DNA of 64,000 nucleotides from Plantago ovata (lineage: Eukaryota > Streptophyta > Magnoliopsida > Lamiales > Plantaginaceae), in the NCBI GenBank assembly GCA_028274465.1, contig CM051455.1, forward strand, positions 114,861,547-114,925,546, given 5' to 3'. The first letter of the stretch is position 1, and each line of letters opens with the position of its first letter. A program made the position numbers and the translations under genes. The notes beneath the pieces were generated by a model. The model made no database searches. It was not told the DNA's origin and saw only the letters and a list, made by a program, of their open reading frames with translations. This document shows positions 10,849 to 22,446 of the stretch, piece after piece.

Positions 10849-12447
10849 TGTTAGGAAACTTGTAATTTTGATGAGCAATTAACCATGCTAAATTAAGGAA
10901 ACTCCAGTAACTAGTACTCTTAAGGTCCATAGGAATTTAGAATTTTAAGGACATTGTAAAAGAGGAATGTTTGCTGAAGACTTAGAATAGGTGCTAGATA
11001 GGTTGGTTTTAAAGCTTATGATGTATCTTGTTTTCTGAAAAGAAAATAACCTATTGAAGCATTTGCTGACGATGTACTTTGTTTTTACAAACAAACTATT
11101 GAAGCATTTAGAACCGCTCAGAATCTTGAAGAATTTTGAAGATCTGAAGACTTGAAGATTTCGAAAATCTGAAGACTAGAAGATTTCTGAAGACTGGTCT
11201 CTACAAAGGCACATGTTGCTCAGAAAGTGGAAACTTCAGCAACAACATTGCATAAGTGAAAATCTGAAAGATAGAGTAGGTTGTGCTTGCTGAAATTGAG
11301 ACTGACCACTTGCTGATGGAACATATGTGACCTCTTGCTGAAAGTACTTGTATTTACGCTCCAATGTTACTGTTTGAATTCTATTCAAATAAGCATTAAA
11401 TGCAAAGCTCACACGCGAAGGACATGAAGACTAGAAGACAAACGAGGACGCTGCTGAAAGTACAAAAGCAAGATAGTGACATCTTAAGGATCAAAAGCCT
11501 TGGAATTTAAAATTCAAACGGCTCCTTATTCTCACTATAAATAGAGGTCATCCGGAAAAGAGTTGAAGTGTGTCAACAACGTGATCAAACTCTCACTTGT
11601 GCTTAAACTCACATACCTTCAAGCTCTCTATACTGCCATTGATCCGTTCCAAGACTTAAAGCTTGAAAAAGCTACTTGTGAAGAAGTAGAATTTACACGA
11701 CTAAGAAATTAGTTAAGTGTTCGTTCTTTTTTTCGAACAAGAACAAGTCTTGACACCAGAAACAATCAAACTTGTTTACTGCAAAGTATTCAAAGTTTTA
11801 TTTCTTAGATTACTTGTTGTCACTGAATAAGTTATAATTAAGTTATCTCATCCCAAACCTCTCTAACTGAAAATACACCCTTTCAGGCGTGATATTCAGG
11901 GGGAACTTAATCGAGCATAGTTTTGCTGATTAAAAGTACCAAGTATGGTGGAGAACAAGGTTGTGTTCTCTAGATTAGGTTGGAGACGAAGCAAGTGCGC
12001 TTTGGTTTCTGTTTGAATCGCTCTAGATAGGTGTTGTAAGGAACATCAATCTTATCTTAGTGGATTCAGTCCTAGAAAGGACAAAGTGGATTAGTTGAGA
12101 GATTACGCCACTCTCAGATACCACTATAAAAGTGTTTGTGTGATTTACTTACTGTATTTAGTTTCAGCAAATCATATCTATCTGTACACAGTCACTTACA
12201 TCACTTGCTGAAACCTTCATCTACTGAAAGAGCACTTATTGTATCAAAGACTTCCGCTCTCTGATTTTAAGTATCAGCAAACCTAGTTACTGCAAAGTAA
12301 CTTACGCTTGCTGAGAAAGTTAAGTATCAGCAACTCATTACTGAAAAGTAATAAGTACTTGCTGAGAAAGTTTTAAATGACGAAAGTTTGAAAAGACTAT
12401 TCACCCCCCCCCCTCTAGTCTTTTCTTGTTGTTTAAAGGGACCAACA
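10849..12447 (+). repeat. Copia 5' LTR
   Basis: 1599 bp, starting TGTTAGG and ending ACCAACA. It pairs with 39265-40866. It contains a TATA-like box near 11536, a conserved C-tract before CTCTAGTC near 12405, and many TTGCTGAA/TTCAGCAA words. Confidence 0.93.
11536..11544 (+). promoter_or_regulatory. TATA-like box in the Copia LTR
   Basis: TATAAATAG is preceded by CTTATTCTCAC and is conserved in the 3' LTR (39952-39960). It is the best candidate for the LTR core promoter, which would place transcript starts about 30 bp downstream. Confidence 0.6.
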
Positions 12448-12449
12448 AG

Positions 12450-12461
12450 TGGTATCAGAGC
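12450..12461 (+). other. Copia primer-binding site (initiator Met tRNA)
   Basis: TGGTATCAGAGC lies two bases after the 5' LTR. It is the classical plant Copia PBS, complementary to the 3' end of initiator tRNA-Met. Confidence 0.9.
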
Positions 12462-12559
12462 TGGAGGTTCTTTAACCTTCAGCACTGAACCTAGATCCCC
12501 TTAGGTGCTTTCCGTAAATCACTCTCACTTGATCAGTTTGGTAGTGCTTTGCTGACAGG

Positions 12560-14844
12560 ATGTCTTTAGGAGATGCTCCCTTGCTGAAGCTGGAAAATTA
12601 CGAAAAATGGCGAAACAACATGATGCTGCATCTTGAGGCCATTAGTGATGAGATGGTCACTATCATTAATGATGGACCTATGAAGATCACTAAGGTTGAA
12701 AGAATCCCTCACAAGACCACTGAAGCTGGAAAGGAAACTATCTTAGGCGAACCAACGGATATCGTTGTACCAAAACCAAGAGAGGAATGGACTTCTGGCG
12801 AAGCTAAGAGATTCCGTCTTGATGGCCAAGCAAGAAACATCATCATTCGATCAACTCCGGATACCATACAGTGCAAATTGTGGGTGCTATGACTTCAAAG
12901 GAAGCTTGGAAAATGGTTCAAGATCTTTGTGCTGGATCTGACAAAACCAAGGAAAACAAACTTGAAGTACTTAAGTTAAAGTTTCAAAACTTTAAGCAAG
13001 GTACAAATGAGTCACTGGAAGACTTGGACTTCAGATTCACAACTCTTGTTAGTGAAATGGCAGCCTTGGGTGTTGGAAATTTTTACTCAGATTCTGAGAA
13101 GGTGAAAACCATCATCAGAAGTCTGAATCAAGAATGGATCCACACTCAGAATTTCTATGACAATCAAAGAATGCCAGATATTACACCAACAGAGTTGTTC
13201 TCTCATCTTGCTACTGTCAATTCTGAGACAAAGCAAAGAGAAAATGTGTTTGCTGAAAAATCGCAAAACATTGCTCTTGCTGCAAAGCCGTCATCTTCTG
13301 AAAAGAAGAATGATAAAGAGCCTACTGATGAAAACTCTTGGTTGTCAAAAACATGAAGAAATTCATCAGCAAGGAACTTGAAAGGCGAAAAGCAAAAGTG
13401 AAGCTGAAAAAGCATCTTGATAATAACTACCATAAGTACAAGAATGAGACTAGCTCGCTGAACAAGCAAGCTCAGCAAGCCACTTCATCAGAAGAACCTG
13501 CAGTTGGAAATGATCTATGCTTTTACTGCAAAAAGCCTGGACACTTCAAAGCTAATTGCCCTTTGCTGAAAGGCAAATCTGCTGAAAAGAAGAAGAAGTT
13601 CAAAAGAGCTTTTATTGCTGAAGAAAAGAAGAAGCTTCAAGCAAAAAGCGATGCATTGTGTATTGATACTAGCTCCGAAGACAGTGAGGATGAAAGTTCA
13701 GACACTGACGATGAAGAAGCCACTCTAGACGTGGAGATTGGCAAAGAAGTTTGTGGAATAGCTATGGAAGCTTACCCAAATGTGTCAAACTACAAGTTCT
13801 GCCTCATGGCCGGTCAGGTAAACAACCCTACCTCTGACTCAGACTCAGAAAGTGAAGACGAGATTGACCTTGACAAGATTCAAGGAGAAATCGAAAGATT
13901 TGAGAAAACTCTGAGCAGACAGCAAGAGAAACTACAGATTGCTGAAACTCTGACCAAGCAGACTACTGAAAAGTATGTCTTGCTGAAGGAAGAGACAGAA
14001 GAAAAGAGAAAAGGATGCTGAAATAAGGCGTCTTAAGAAGTTGATTGCTGAAGCTACAGAGAAGAATTCTCAAATGGCATTAGAATTGGAAGAATATCAG
14101 TCCTCAATTCTAAAGTTACTTGCTGAAATCCAAGAGATGAAAAAGATGAAAATCAATTTCAAATCTTATGTGGACGAAAGTAATACGCTGACTGAACTAA
14201 ACTCTTGCTTGAGAGATCCATCTCAGAAAGAAGGTTTAGGTGCAACGTATGAAGGTGATGACGTAGAAATCTTGAGTAAAGCTAAATCACCGATCTCCTT
14301 TGTACGTGCTACTGATAGTGGTCTACCAGAACTCTATCAGTTTGGTCAATCTAAGGTTGTTGAAACATGCAATCAAGTACCTATGACCATAAAGCCCGCT
14401 GTTGCTACTCAAAGTAACAAGACTTTAAAAGGAAATAGGTTGCTGAGAAGCAAACTGGAAAGAAGAAGGATGTTGTGAAGCATCCCGCCAAACAAGTTGC
14501 TGAAAAGCAAGTTGTTAAGTCAAAAGGCAAGATTACTAAAAGTAATCAGAAGACCTTTGCTGACAAACCTGAATCAAGTAAGGTTGCTGACACTAAAGCT
14601 TAGCATTCTCCGAAAAGTGGACTCGGTTTCAAAACCAAGCAAAGTCAACTTTTTCACGAGTATAAGCAAAGTCAGCAAGATACTTCAAAGAGATGAAAAA
14701 ATCAAGCCTAAGAGTTCTGAAAAGACTCTTAATGCTAGGGCTAGAAGGAACCTTGCTAGAAAAGAACTTCCTGAAAAGTATCTTCAGCAAAAAGGTCAAC
14801 CGAGCAAGACACCACATCAGAAAGTGGATTTGATCAGCACGAAT
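12560..14844 (+). other. Copia gag region
   Basis: The region begins MSLGDAPLLKLENYEKWRNN, a UBN2-type gag start 112 bp after the LTR. It continues with a gag helical core, a CCHC zinc knuckle (CFYCKKPGHFKANC, about 13518-13560), an acidic Ser/Glu/Asp stretch and a Lys/Glu-rich coiled-coil-like tail. Gag forms the virus-like particle and binds RNA. The region is degraded and is cut by the Athila insertion at 14845. Confidence 0.85.
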
Positions 14845-15992
14845 TGATGAATGTGTATTTTACACTTTCATTCGAGTCTTTTTCACCTAATTTAGCTATC
14901 CTCTATGTAAATTTAGCTATATTTTAGTACATTTTATTAGAATAGTGTCACGTTCCCTTTAGATTTTATTTTACAGGTTTTGGTTGAAATTCGGAGATTT
15001 ACGGGCAATTATATTGAAGTCTACAAGGAATTGGTGTTCCAGAAGCCTATTTGGAGTATCTGAAGGTTTCCGGATAGGAATTGGAGTCTAGGGGTCGAAT
15101 CTGGAGATTAGAAGGCCATCAGAAGTCTGAAACCGAGTCCGAAAAGGTGAAGAAATCCAAATCCGCATCGAAAAACACGGAAATTTCGCGAAATACTGGG
15201 GGGCGAACCGCCCCATGCCTCGGGCGAACCGCCCCAGAGGTTTTTCGGGCCTATATATAGTTGCGAGTTTTCTCTCCGAAAATCATATCTTTTCAAGCCT
15301 ACTTTCTCACCTCTCTCTATAGTTTTAGGGAGGAACTTCCCGGGGCCTGTCCTGGGAGTTCCATAGCTTAGGGGATACTTTTTCATAGCAGATTGGAGCT
15401 CGTAGGACCACAATCATCCGGAGATTGACAACCTTCGGTAACTTTGTATCTTACAACTTTTATCTACTTATTTTATATTCTTTCAATATGTTTTCTTCTA
15501 TGATTGCTATTGATTGCATGCCTATGAGTAGCTAAATTTATCGTTGGTGGTAGTATGTGAATTCTTAGCGAGGGAAGATAATCATGCTAATGGCTATATC
15601 GCGCATTATACTCCGTGTCATTGCTTTATTTCGTTGATGAGTTGAACACCAAAATTCTCGTATGTTGTATTGATCATTATGCACACTTGGACACTTGTCG
15701 GCCAATCAGACTTAATTATCTTCGTAGTGTTGAATGATTACGGAACACAATAGGACGTTAGTTGTCGACAGGTCAGACCCATATTATCTTCGTAGTGCTT
15801 AATACTTGCAACAGGACCCAAGATTCATTCAAGATCTCTATGCAAGACCGAAGAATTTATGCATGATTATCGACCCATTATGTTAAGAAGGACCATACTA
15901 TCACCAACCTCCATTATCTGCTTGAAAACCCCCTATTGCTTTCTATCTGTTGTTTTATATTTTCTTGTTAAACAAATAAAGCTAGTTATAGT
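14845..15992 (+). repeat. Athila 5' LTR, left part (split by a nested element)
   Basis: Starts TGATGAATGTG and continues at 22166 after the nested element. It matches the 3' LTR at 27948. It contains two hairpin motifs (15200-15214, 15221-15235) and the TATA-like box CTATATATAG (15251-15260). Confidence 0.92.
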
Positions 15993-18532
15993 TGTAACGA
16001 TACCGGTTTTGAAAACAAAAATAATTTCTTGAAAAGAAGATCAAAATAACTTTAGTAGCAACGGTCGGCAATTAATGCCAAGATAATCTTTGACGCTAAC
16101 AGAAATGAACAATAACCAACGACAACTCAAGTTCAAAAGAAAGACGAATGAAGACGGTAAAAGTTTATCTCCTTATTTTACAAAAGAACCCAAGACACCC
16201 CAGACCCTTCTCTCAGTCGCTGGCATCCTAGTCACGCACATCCTCAGCAGCATCTGGAAGGAAGGAATTTTGAAACAAAAGAGTGTGAGATAAAGGATCT
16301 CAGTGAGGTTCTAAGTTCAAACAGAAAGTAAACGGTTTTGAAATCAAAATCCTTTTCAGAAAACAAACAAACAGAACAGGTCACATATAACAGAATATCA
16401 GACAGATAGGTTGTAGACCGTTGGTGCAGCCCGCCTTATTGATCCTACTCCCAGAATGCCCTTATAACTCCCTCCAGAGGGTGCACAACTCCGGACAGAA
16501 ACAGAAACCCCCGTGTACTTTGGGGAAACAGATCCTACGACCCTAATAGACCTCAGCGACTTCTGCCTCGCGTCTAAAAGGGAATAGACTAGCCACGATC
16601 AAGCAAACCCGATAGTCCTCTACTACCCAAGTCTACCTAACCATAACCTAATCGACCGGTCACACAGAAACAGAACAGATACAGAGTAACAGATACAGAC
16701 AATTAACACCGAGAGGTGTTCCTGCAGAAAGGTCAGTACAGAACCGAGTAGCAATAACAGAAATCCAAAAGCCATACTTAGGACTTATACTTTTACGCGG
16801 AATCATACAATATACGGTAGATAGTAATAGACACAAACAGTCACATAGCCTTCCAGTTTTTCGCAAATAATAGGTTTAGGGTGAACACTCACCTTAGCTT
16901 ACGAGCAAACGACCTCCAACAAGAAACAAGCTTACGGGTTACGGACAACGTAACAAGAAAGTACTAAACACAATTTAGAAGTCGAACGGACGGAAGGAAA
17001 AAGGTTGAAAAGGAAGTGGTAAAAACGGGGTTCGAACTCGGGACCTCTAAGTTAGTCAAGCAAGGACCTAACCAACTAGGCTAGCAAGTCAAGTCAATAC
17101 TAACTTACAAAAACAGAAACTAAGTTTAAAACATTTCAGAAACTCTTTCGATTTTCAGATTCTGGAAATTACCAAAACACCTTCAGTGGTAAATTGCAAG
17201 AAAAACCCTTTTCGAAACCGACAGAACAAACAAAACAGAAGTTCCAACACTTAACAGTCTTCTCAAAACAACAAGGTTTACGATACAAGCCTACTGTCAG
17301 TCAACTACGGTCAAAAGTAAAACTACAAAAAGGTCCTTTAGGTTTTTGAGTTTCCCAATCAGTCCACAAAGAATCCAAAACAGAACAACAAGGTCCAAAA
17401 GTCCTTTCGAGGTCAAACAGGAATCAACGTCAACATACGCGGTCAAAAGATCACAAGTCCAGCAAACAGTAACAACAACTAACAAATCCTAAGTCCCGGT
17501 TCTCAGTTCGAATAAAAAATAATACGGTCAGAATGAACAGGGTAAATCGGTCCAGGGGTAAAATTGTCCGAAACAGAATACTAACTTCGAATCGAAAGAA
17601 ACAACAAAGGATTCGAGATTTACCTTCGAATCGAAAAGAGAGTTGAACAATCTGCAAACGAAAGAATTAAGAAGAAAGGAAAATTAAAACCGAGATTCAA
17701 ATCAAATTCGTAACCAAAATCGAATTTGAAACGGAAAGATCAGAAGGAACGGAATCTCTTACCGATCGAAACAGAAAGGACCGGTGGCGGACGAGATCGG
17801 ACGGATCGGAAGCGGCGGCGCGAAGAAACGGAGCGGCGGCGGCGCGAAGAAACGGAGCGGCGGCGTGCGAGAGGCTGACAGACGGCGCGGATCGAAACGA
17901 ATAACCGGCGGATCGAGGCGGCGTACGGCACGGACGACGGCGGCTCAGAAACGGAGACTGGAACGGCGACGCGGGTCGGATTGACGGGCGAAGCGCGGCG
18001 GTCGCGGCTCGAAACACACTCAGGCGGAGCAGCAACCGGACGACAACACGGGCGAACAGATCGATCGGTCTAGACAGTACGGACACGACGCGGCGGCGGC
18101 GCGGCGATGTCGGGCGGCGATCGGAGCAAGGCGGCGGTCGGCGGTACGAGATCGGGACGGGACGGTAGCAGCAACAAAGTCTTCCTCTCTCTCTTTCTTC
18201 TTTCTCTTTTCTCTTTTTCTCTCTAACCTTCTTTCTTTCTTACTGAATGTGTTTGACGGCTGAAGAATGAGGAGGGTAAGGAGAAGACTAGGGTTAGGGT
18301 TAGGTTAAAGGGCTGGTCAACAGGCCTCTTTGACCGGGCCAAGAGTTGGGCCAGAAAGGCTAACAGATCAGATAGTCCAGCTTGATCCAAACGAAACGAA
18401 ACGAACTAACTTACGCGAAAATTATTAACTAATTATCGAATAAATAATTTACTCTGATAATTAATTAACTAAAATAAATAATTAAATAAAAAAAAATTAA
18501 ATAAATAATTAAAAAAAAAACGGGATGTTACA
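15993..18532 (-). repeat. Long LTR of the gag-only Gypsy element (its 3' LTR)
   Basis: 2540 bp. It contains a strongly GC-rich block (about 17760-18180) with short repeats of GCGAAGAAACGGAGCGGCGG, a CT-rich tract (18180-18240) and a tRNA-like segment (17026-17090). The partner LTR lacks the GC-rich and tRNA-like parts. Confidence 0.88.
17026..17090 (-). other. tRNA-like segment with A-box and B-box similarity inside an LTR
   Basis: The minus strand reads TAGCCTAGTTGGTTAGG (A-box-like) and, about 30 bases later, GAGTTCGAACCCCG (B-box/T-loop-like). Spacing and order match an internal Pol III promoter. There is no full acceptor stem or CCA context, so I do not call a functional tRNA gene. Confidence 0.5.
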
Positions 18533-18803
18533 CTCCACCACCCTTACAAGAAGTTTCGTCCTCGCGTAGAATTAACGAACGTGGAACAGGTAAACGAAAG
18601 TCTTCAAACTTCAAATGCCGGATCAACGAACACGTTCGCAAGCCAAAGGTTAAGAGAATTCGTAGATAACCTAAGGAAGTTAAAGCTTGCCTCTTTAACC
18701 ATATCGTCCAACTATTACTCCTCAACCAAAAGTCGGTAATTAAGCTTCAAGTGAATCTATCCTAGCGAAAGAAAAACAGCACGGTAACGGAAAACGAAAA
18801 GAC

Positions 18804-19963
18804 TTAGAAGAAGTTTGTCCACGTGAGCGTACCTTTAGCCACACTCGTCGAGGGAGTCTCACGTCCAACCATGCTATAGACTCTTGGTTTGGCCTTCGCA
18901 CTACTTCCTTGATTCCTTGAAGCGGTGCCTCCAGATCTTCCTTCTTCCATCAGGGAGTTGCGTCGCGGACAATCATTGATCTTATGCTCCTTGCTTCCAC
19001 ATGCCAAGCATACACCTTGCTTCCTCCAACAGTTCTTCTCCTCATGAGTTGCGCCTCCGCAGAAATTGCAATTTCTTCGAGGTGGTCGTTCAGCAATTTC
19101 GGCCACGTAACGAGATCGACTTTTCTGCTCGGTGCGAGAATACTTGGATGGAGAACGACGATCCTTGCTACTTCTGTGATCAGAACTCCTCTTTCGAGAC
19201 CGTCGGGGTTCATAGTTCTCGAGTTCTCCCAGACCACTCTCTACCTCAGCAGCTAACTCCACTGCTTTAATGTAGGTGGGCATGTCAGTCCCGAACAGGC
19301 TGTAACGGATCTCTGAGTTCAGGCCCTTCACAAAATGGCGCACCTTCTCCCTCTCGTCGTTTGAAAGTGCGGCACGTACTTCAGCAGTCGAGTGAACTCG
19401 GAGTCATATTCGGCGACATTCATATTTCCTTGCACCAAGGCTTGGAACTCATCTCTCCTGTTCTCGCGAACTAGGCGAGGCACGAACTTATCCATGACCT
19501 CCTTCTCAAAGTTCTCCCAAGTGCGGACAACTGCTGCTTGTCTCCACCTTGCATCTACGGTCCTCCACCAATTTCTTGCTGCTCCTTCAAACTGGAAAGC
19601 CGCGAGCTCAATCATCCTTTCATCAGGGTAGTGCAAGATCGAGAATAGATTCTCCATGCTCTCCAGCCAAAGCTCAGCTTTGCGGGCATTGGGTGCCCCA
19701 TCGAACCTGTCGGGATGGAAACGGGCGAAACGTTCTGCAGCCTGATCGATCGTTTGAGTCGGTGGCGGTGGCGGCGGAGCTGGCTGAACAGGTGGTAGCT
19801 CAACGTTGCGTACGCTCTCACTGAAGTTGCCCAAAGCTGCAATGATCCGCTCCACTTGGTCCTGATTGCCAGCGTTGTTGTTGTTGCCATTGTTGTTGTG
19901 GTTGTCGTTGTCATTGGTGTTGCCATTGCCATTGCCGTTGCGGGTGTTGTTCCTTGGAGCCAT
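18804..19963 (-). other. Gag region of the nested gag-only Gypsy element
   Basis: It starts MAPRNNTRNGNGNGNTND, a low-complexity Asn/Gly/Asp head, followed by a retrotransposon gag domain (ERFARFHPDRFDGAP, AAFQFEGAARNWW, FVPRLVRENRRDEF). It ends with a basic Arg/Ser stretch and two zinc knuckles (CNFCGGATHEEKNC and CLACGSKEHKINDC). The order is typical of chromovirus-like Gypsy gag. No downstream polymerase is present. Confidence 0.85.
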
Positions 19964-20815
19964 CCTATCGTAATTAGTCTAAGGTTAGTAACGTAATTAA
20001 CCATCTTGAGGGAGTCTATCTTCAGGCGTAAACGTACTCTAAGGCACTATCTTAAGTCATCCTAGTGAACGAGCAAGAGACGCGAAAAAGATAACCAAAA
20101 GTGCTAAGGTCAAACCAAATTAGGGAGTCGAACGAAGATAGCAACTAATCACTAAGTAAATCCTCGAGTGTGTCTAACCTAGCATGCAAGGCAGACATAA
20201 ATTGAAAACAAAGTAACGATAAGGCATAAATAACAAATTCATGTGTTGTAGAAAAGGATCATAAACATTAAGCATGCAATGAAAGTGTTCTCTCACAAAG
20301 TGATCAGTCATTTGACCTCGGTTAACACGAATCACTCAAACAGTCGGCCGCCTGTCAGTGATTTATGTCGACTTTGGTTAAACAATAGATACTGTATGAC
20401 AGAACCAAGCAAGATCATGCATGAACTTCAACAAGTAAAATAAATGCATATATAAGTGTTTAAACCTTAAAACATGCATCTAGTGACATTATGATAACTA
20501 AACATACTTTTAAGCAATTACTCGTGCAATTAATAAAAACAATATAATCGTCTTAAAGAAAATAGACAAAGTAACAATCGTAAGCTTGTGAACTTAATAT
20601 AGGTTAAACAGAATGAATAGCAAGACAGTTTTGGAAGACGGAAGAGAGAACGGTAGGACAGTTAACAGACGACATAACGGTTCAGAGTTACTGCGGAAGA
20701 CCAAACTTTAGAGAGACAGAACGAAAAAGACTCAATCTAATCCAGCGACTTGGACCCTCACACGCACCCCAAAGGCCAGAAGACCCTATCCTAGCAAGCT
20801 CGAGTTTGAACTCAA

Positions 20816-20827
20816 GCTCTGATACCA
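20816..20827 (-). other. Primer-binding site of the gag-only Gypsy element
   Basis: The minus strand reads TGGTATCAGAGC two bases after the LTR end, complementary to initiator tRNA-Met. It fixes the minus orientation of the element. Confidence 0.88.
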
Positions 20828-20829
20828 AC

Positions 20830-22160
20830 TGTAACGATACCGGTTTTGAAAACAAAATAATTTCTTGAAAAGAAGATCAAAATAACTTTAGTAGCAACGG
20901 TCGGCAATTAATGCCAAGATAATCTTTGACGCTAACAGAAATGAACAATAACCAACGACAACTCAAGTTCAAAAGAAAGACGAATGAAGACTGTAAAAGT
21001 TTATCTCCTTATTTTACAAAAGAACCCAAGACACCCCAGACCCTTCTCTCAGTCGCTGGCATCCTAGTCACGCACATCCTCAGCAGCATCTGGAAGGAAG
21101 GAATTTTGAAACAAAAGAGTATGAGATAAAGGATCTCAGTGAGGTTCTAAGTTCAAACAGAAAGTAAACGGGTTTGAAATCAAAATCCTTTTCAGAAAAC
21201 AAACAAACAGAACAGGTCACATATAACAGAATATCAGACAGATAGGTTGAAGACCGTTGGTGCAGCCCGCCTTATGCTCCTACTCCCAGAATGCCCTTAT
21301 AACTCCCTCCAGAGGGTGCACAACTCCGGACAGAAACAGAAACCCCCGTGTACTTTGGGGAAACAGATCCTACGACCCTAATAGACCTCAGCGACTTCTG
21401 CCTCGCGTCTAAAAGGGAATAGACTAGGCCACGATCAAGCAAACCCGATAGTCCTCTACTACCCAAGCCTACCTAACCATAACCTAATCGACCGGTCACA
21501 CAGAAACAGAACAGATACAGAGTAACAGATACAGACAATTAACACCGAGAGGTGTTCCTGCAGAAAGGTCAGTACAGAACCGAGTAGCAATAACAGAAAT
21601 CCAAAAGCCATACTTAGGACTTATACTTTTACGCGGAAGCATACAATATACGGTAGATAGTAATAGACACAAACAGTCACATAGCCTTCCAGTTTTTCGC
21701 AAATAATAGGTTTAGGGGTGAACACTCACCTTAGCTTACGAGCAAACGACCTCCAACAAGAAACAAGCTTACGGGTTTACGGACCTTAGCTTACGAGCAA
21801 ACGAGCAAACCTTCTTTCTCTTTTCTCTTTCTTCTTTCTCTTTTCTCTTTTTCTCTCTAACCTTCTTTCTTTCTTACTGAATGTGTTTGACGGCTGAAGA
21901 ATGAGGAGGGTAAGGAGAAGACTAGGGTTAGGGTTAGGTTAAAGGGCTGGTCAACAGGCCTCTTTGACCGGGCCAAGAGTTGGGCCAGAAAGGCTAACAG
22001 ATCAGATAGTCCAGCTTGATCCAAACGAAACGAAACGAACTAACTTATGCGAAAATTATTAACTAATTATCGAATAAATAATTTACTCTGATAATTAATT
22101 AACTAAAATAAATAATTAAAAAAAAATTAAATAAATAATTAAAAAAAACGGGATGTTACA
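20830..22160 (-). repeat. Short LTR of the gag-only Gypsy element (its 5' LTR)
   Basis: 1331 bp, matching both ends of the 2540-bp partner at 15993 but lacking its middle. Because both LTRs are copied from one template at insertion, the length difference arose afterwards or at a recombination event. Confidence 0.88.
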
Positions 22161-22165
22161 ATAGT

Positions 22166-22291
22166 CCTGAGAGAACGACACTCGAGTCATTCTACTACTA
22201 CACTACAGTTTTCGTTGTAGTTGTGGATTGCCTTTGGCTAAATAACAAATTTATTTGCTTGAATCGGAACCCGACAAATTCCGGTTCATCA
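22166..22291 (+). repeat. Athila 5' LTR, right part
   Basis: It resumes at CCTGAGAGAACGAC after the nested element and its duplication, and ends TTCATCA just before the Athila PBS. It aligns with the last ~126 bp of the 3' LTR. Confidence 0.9.
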
Positions 22292-22293
22292 AA

Positions 22294-22312
22294 TTGGCGC
22301 CGCTGCCGGGGA
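22294..22312 (+). other. Athila primer-binding site
   Basis: TTGGCGCCGCTGCCGGGGA, two bases after the LTR. This is the PBS usual for Athila-lineage Gypsy elements (tRNA-Asp type). Confidence 0.88.
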
Positions 22313-22446
22313 CTATACTCCTTTTTTCTGTTTAATTTGTTTATAATTACAGCTTTAGATTCCTAATTCTATTAGTTTTTGTTTTTCTTTTTTCTGTTTT
22401 CCTAGTTTGTTTCTAATCTCTTTACCTAGTCTGTCACAGATAGTGT

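Larger units (their letters stand above)
15993..22160 (-). mobile_element. Gag-only Gypsy element (Tekay/Del-like) nested in the Athila LTR
   Basis: It is bounded by ATAGT duplications (15988-15992, 22161-22165). Read on the minus strand it runs LTR (20830-22160), PBS TGGTATCAGAGC (20816-20827), gag (19963-18804), purine tract AAGGGTGGTGGAG (18533-18545) and LTR (15993-18532). LTR ends are TGTAACATCCCG and CGGTATCGTTACA. The 2.3-kb interior holds gag only, with no protease, RT or integrase, so it is a non-autonomous derivative. The LTRs are very similar where they align but differ greatly in length (2.5 versus 1.3 kb). Confidence 0.9.

Noticed and set aside
17026-17090. Functional tRNA gene
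   Set aside because: Only A- and B-box-like parts are present; no complete cloverleaf or acceptor stem could be drawn.
17697-18086. Arg/Ser-rich open frames on both strands of the GC-rich LTR block
   Set aside because: Stop codons are rare in GC-rich DNA; there is no domain, and the block lies within an LTR.
18288-18306. TAGGGTTAGGGTTAGG, plant telomere-like repeats
   Set aside because: Only two to three units, conserved at the same place in both LTRs of the gag-only element (also near 21925), so they are part of the LTR and not a telomere remnant.
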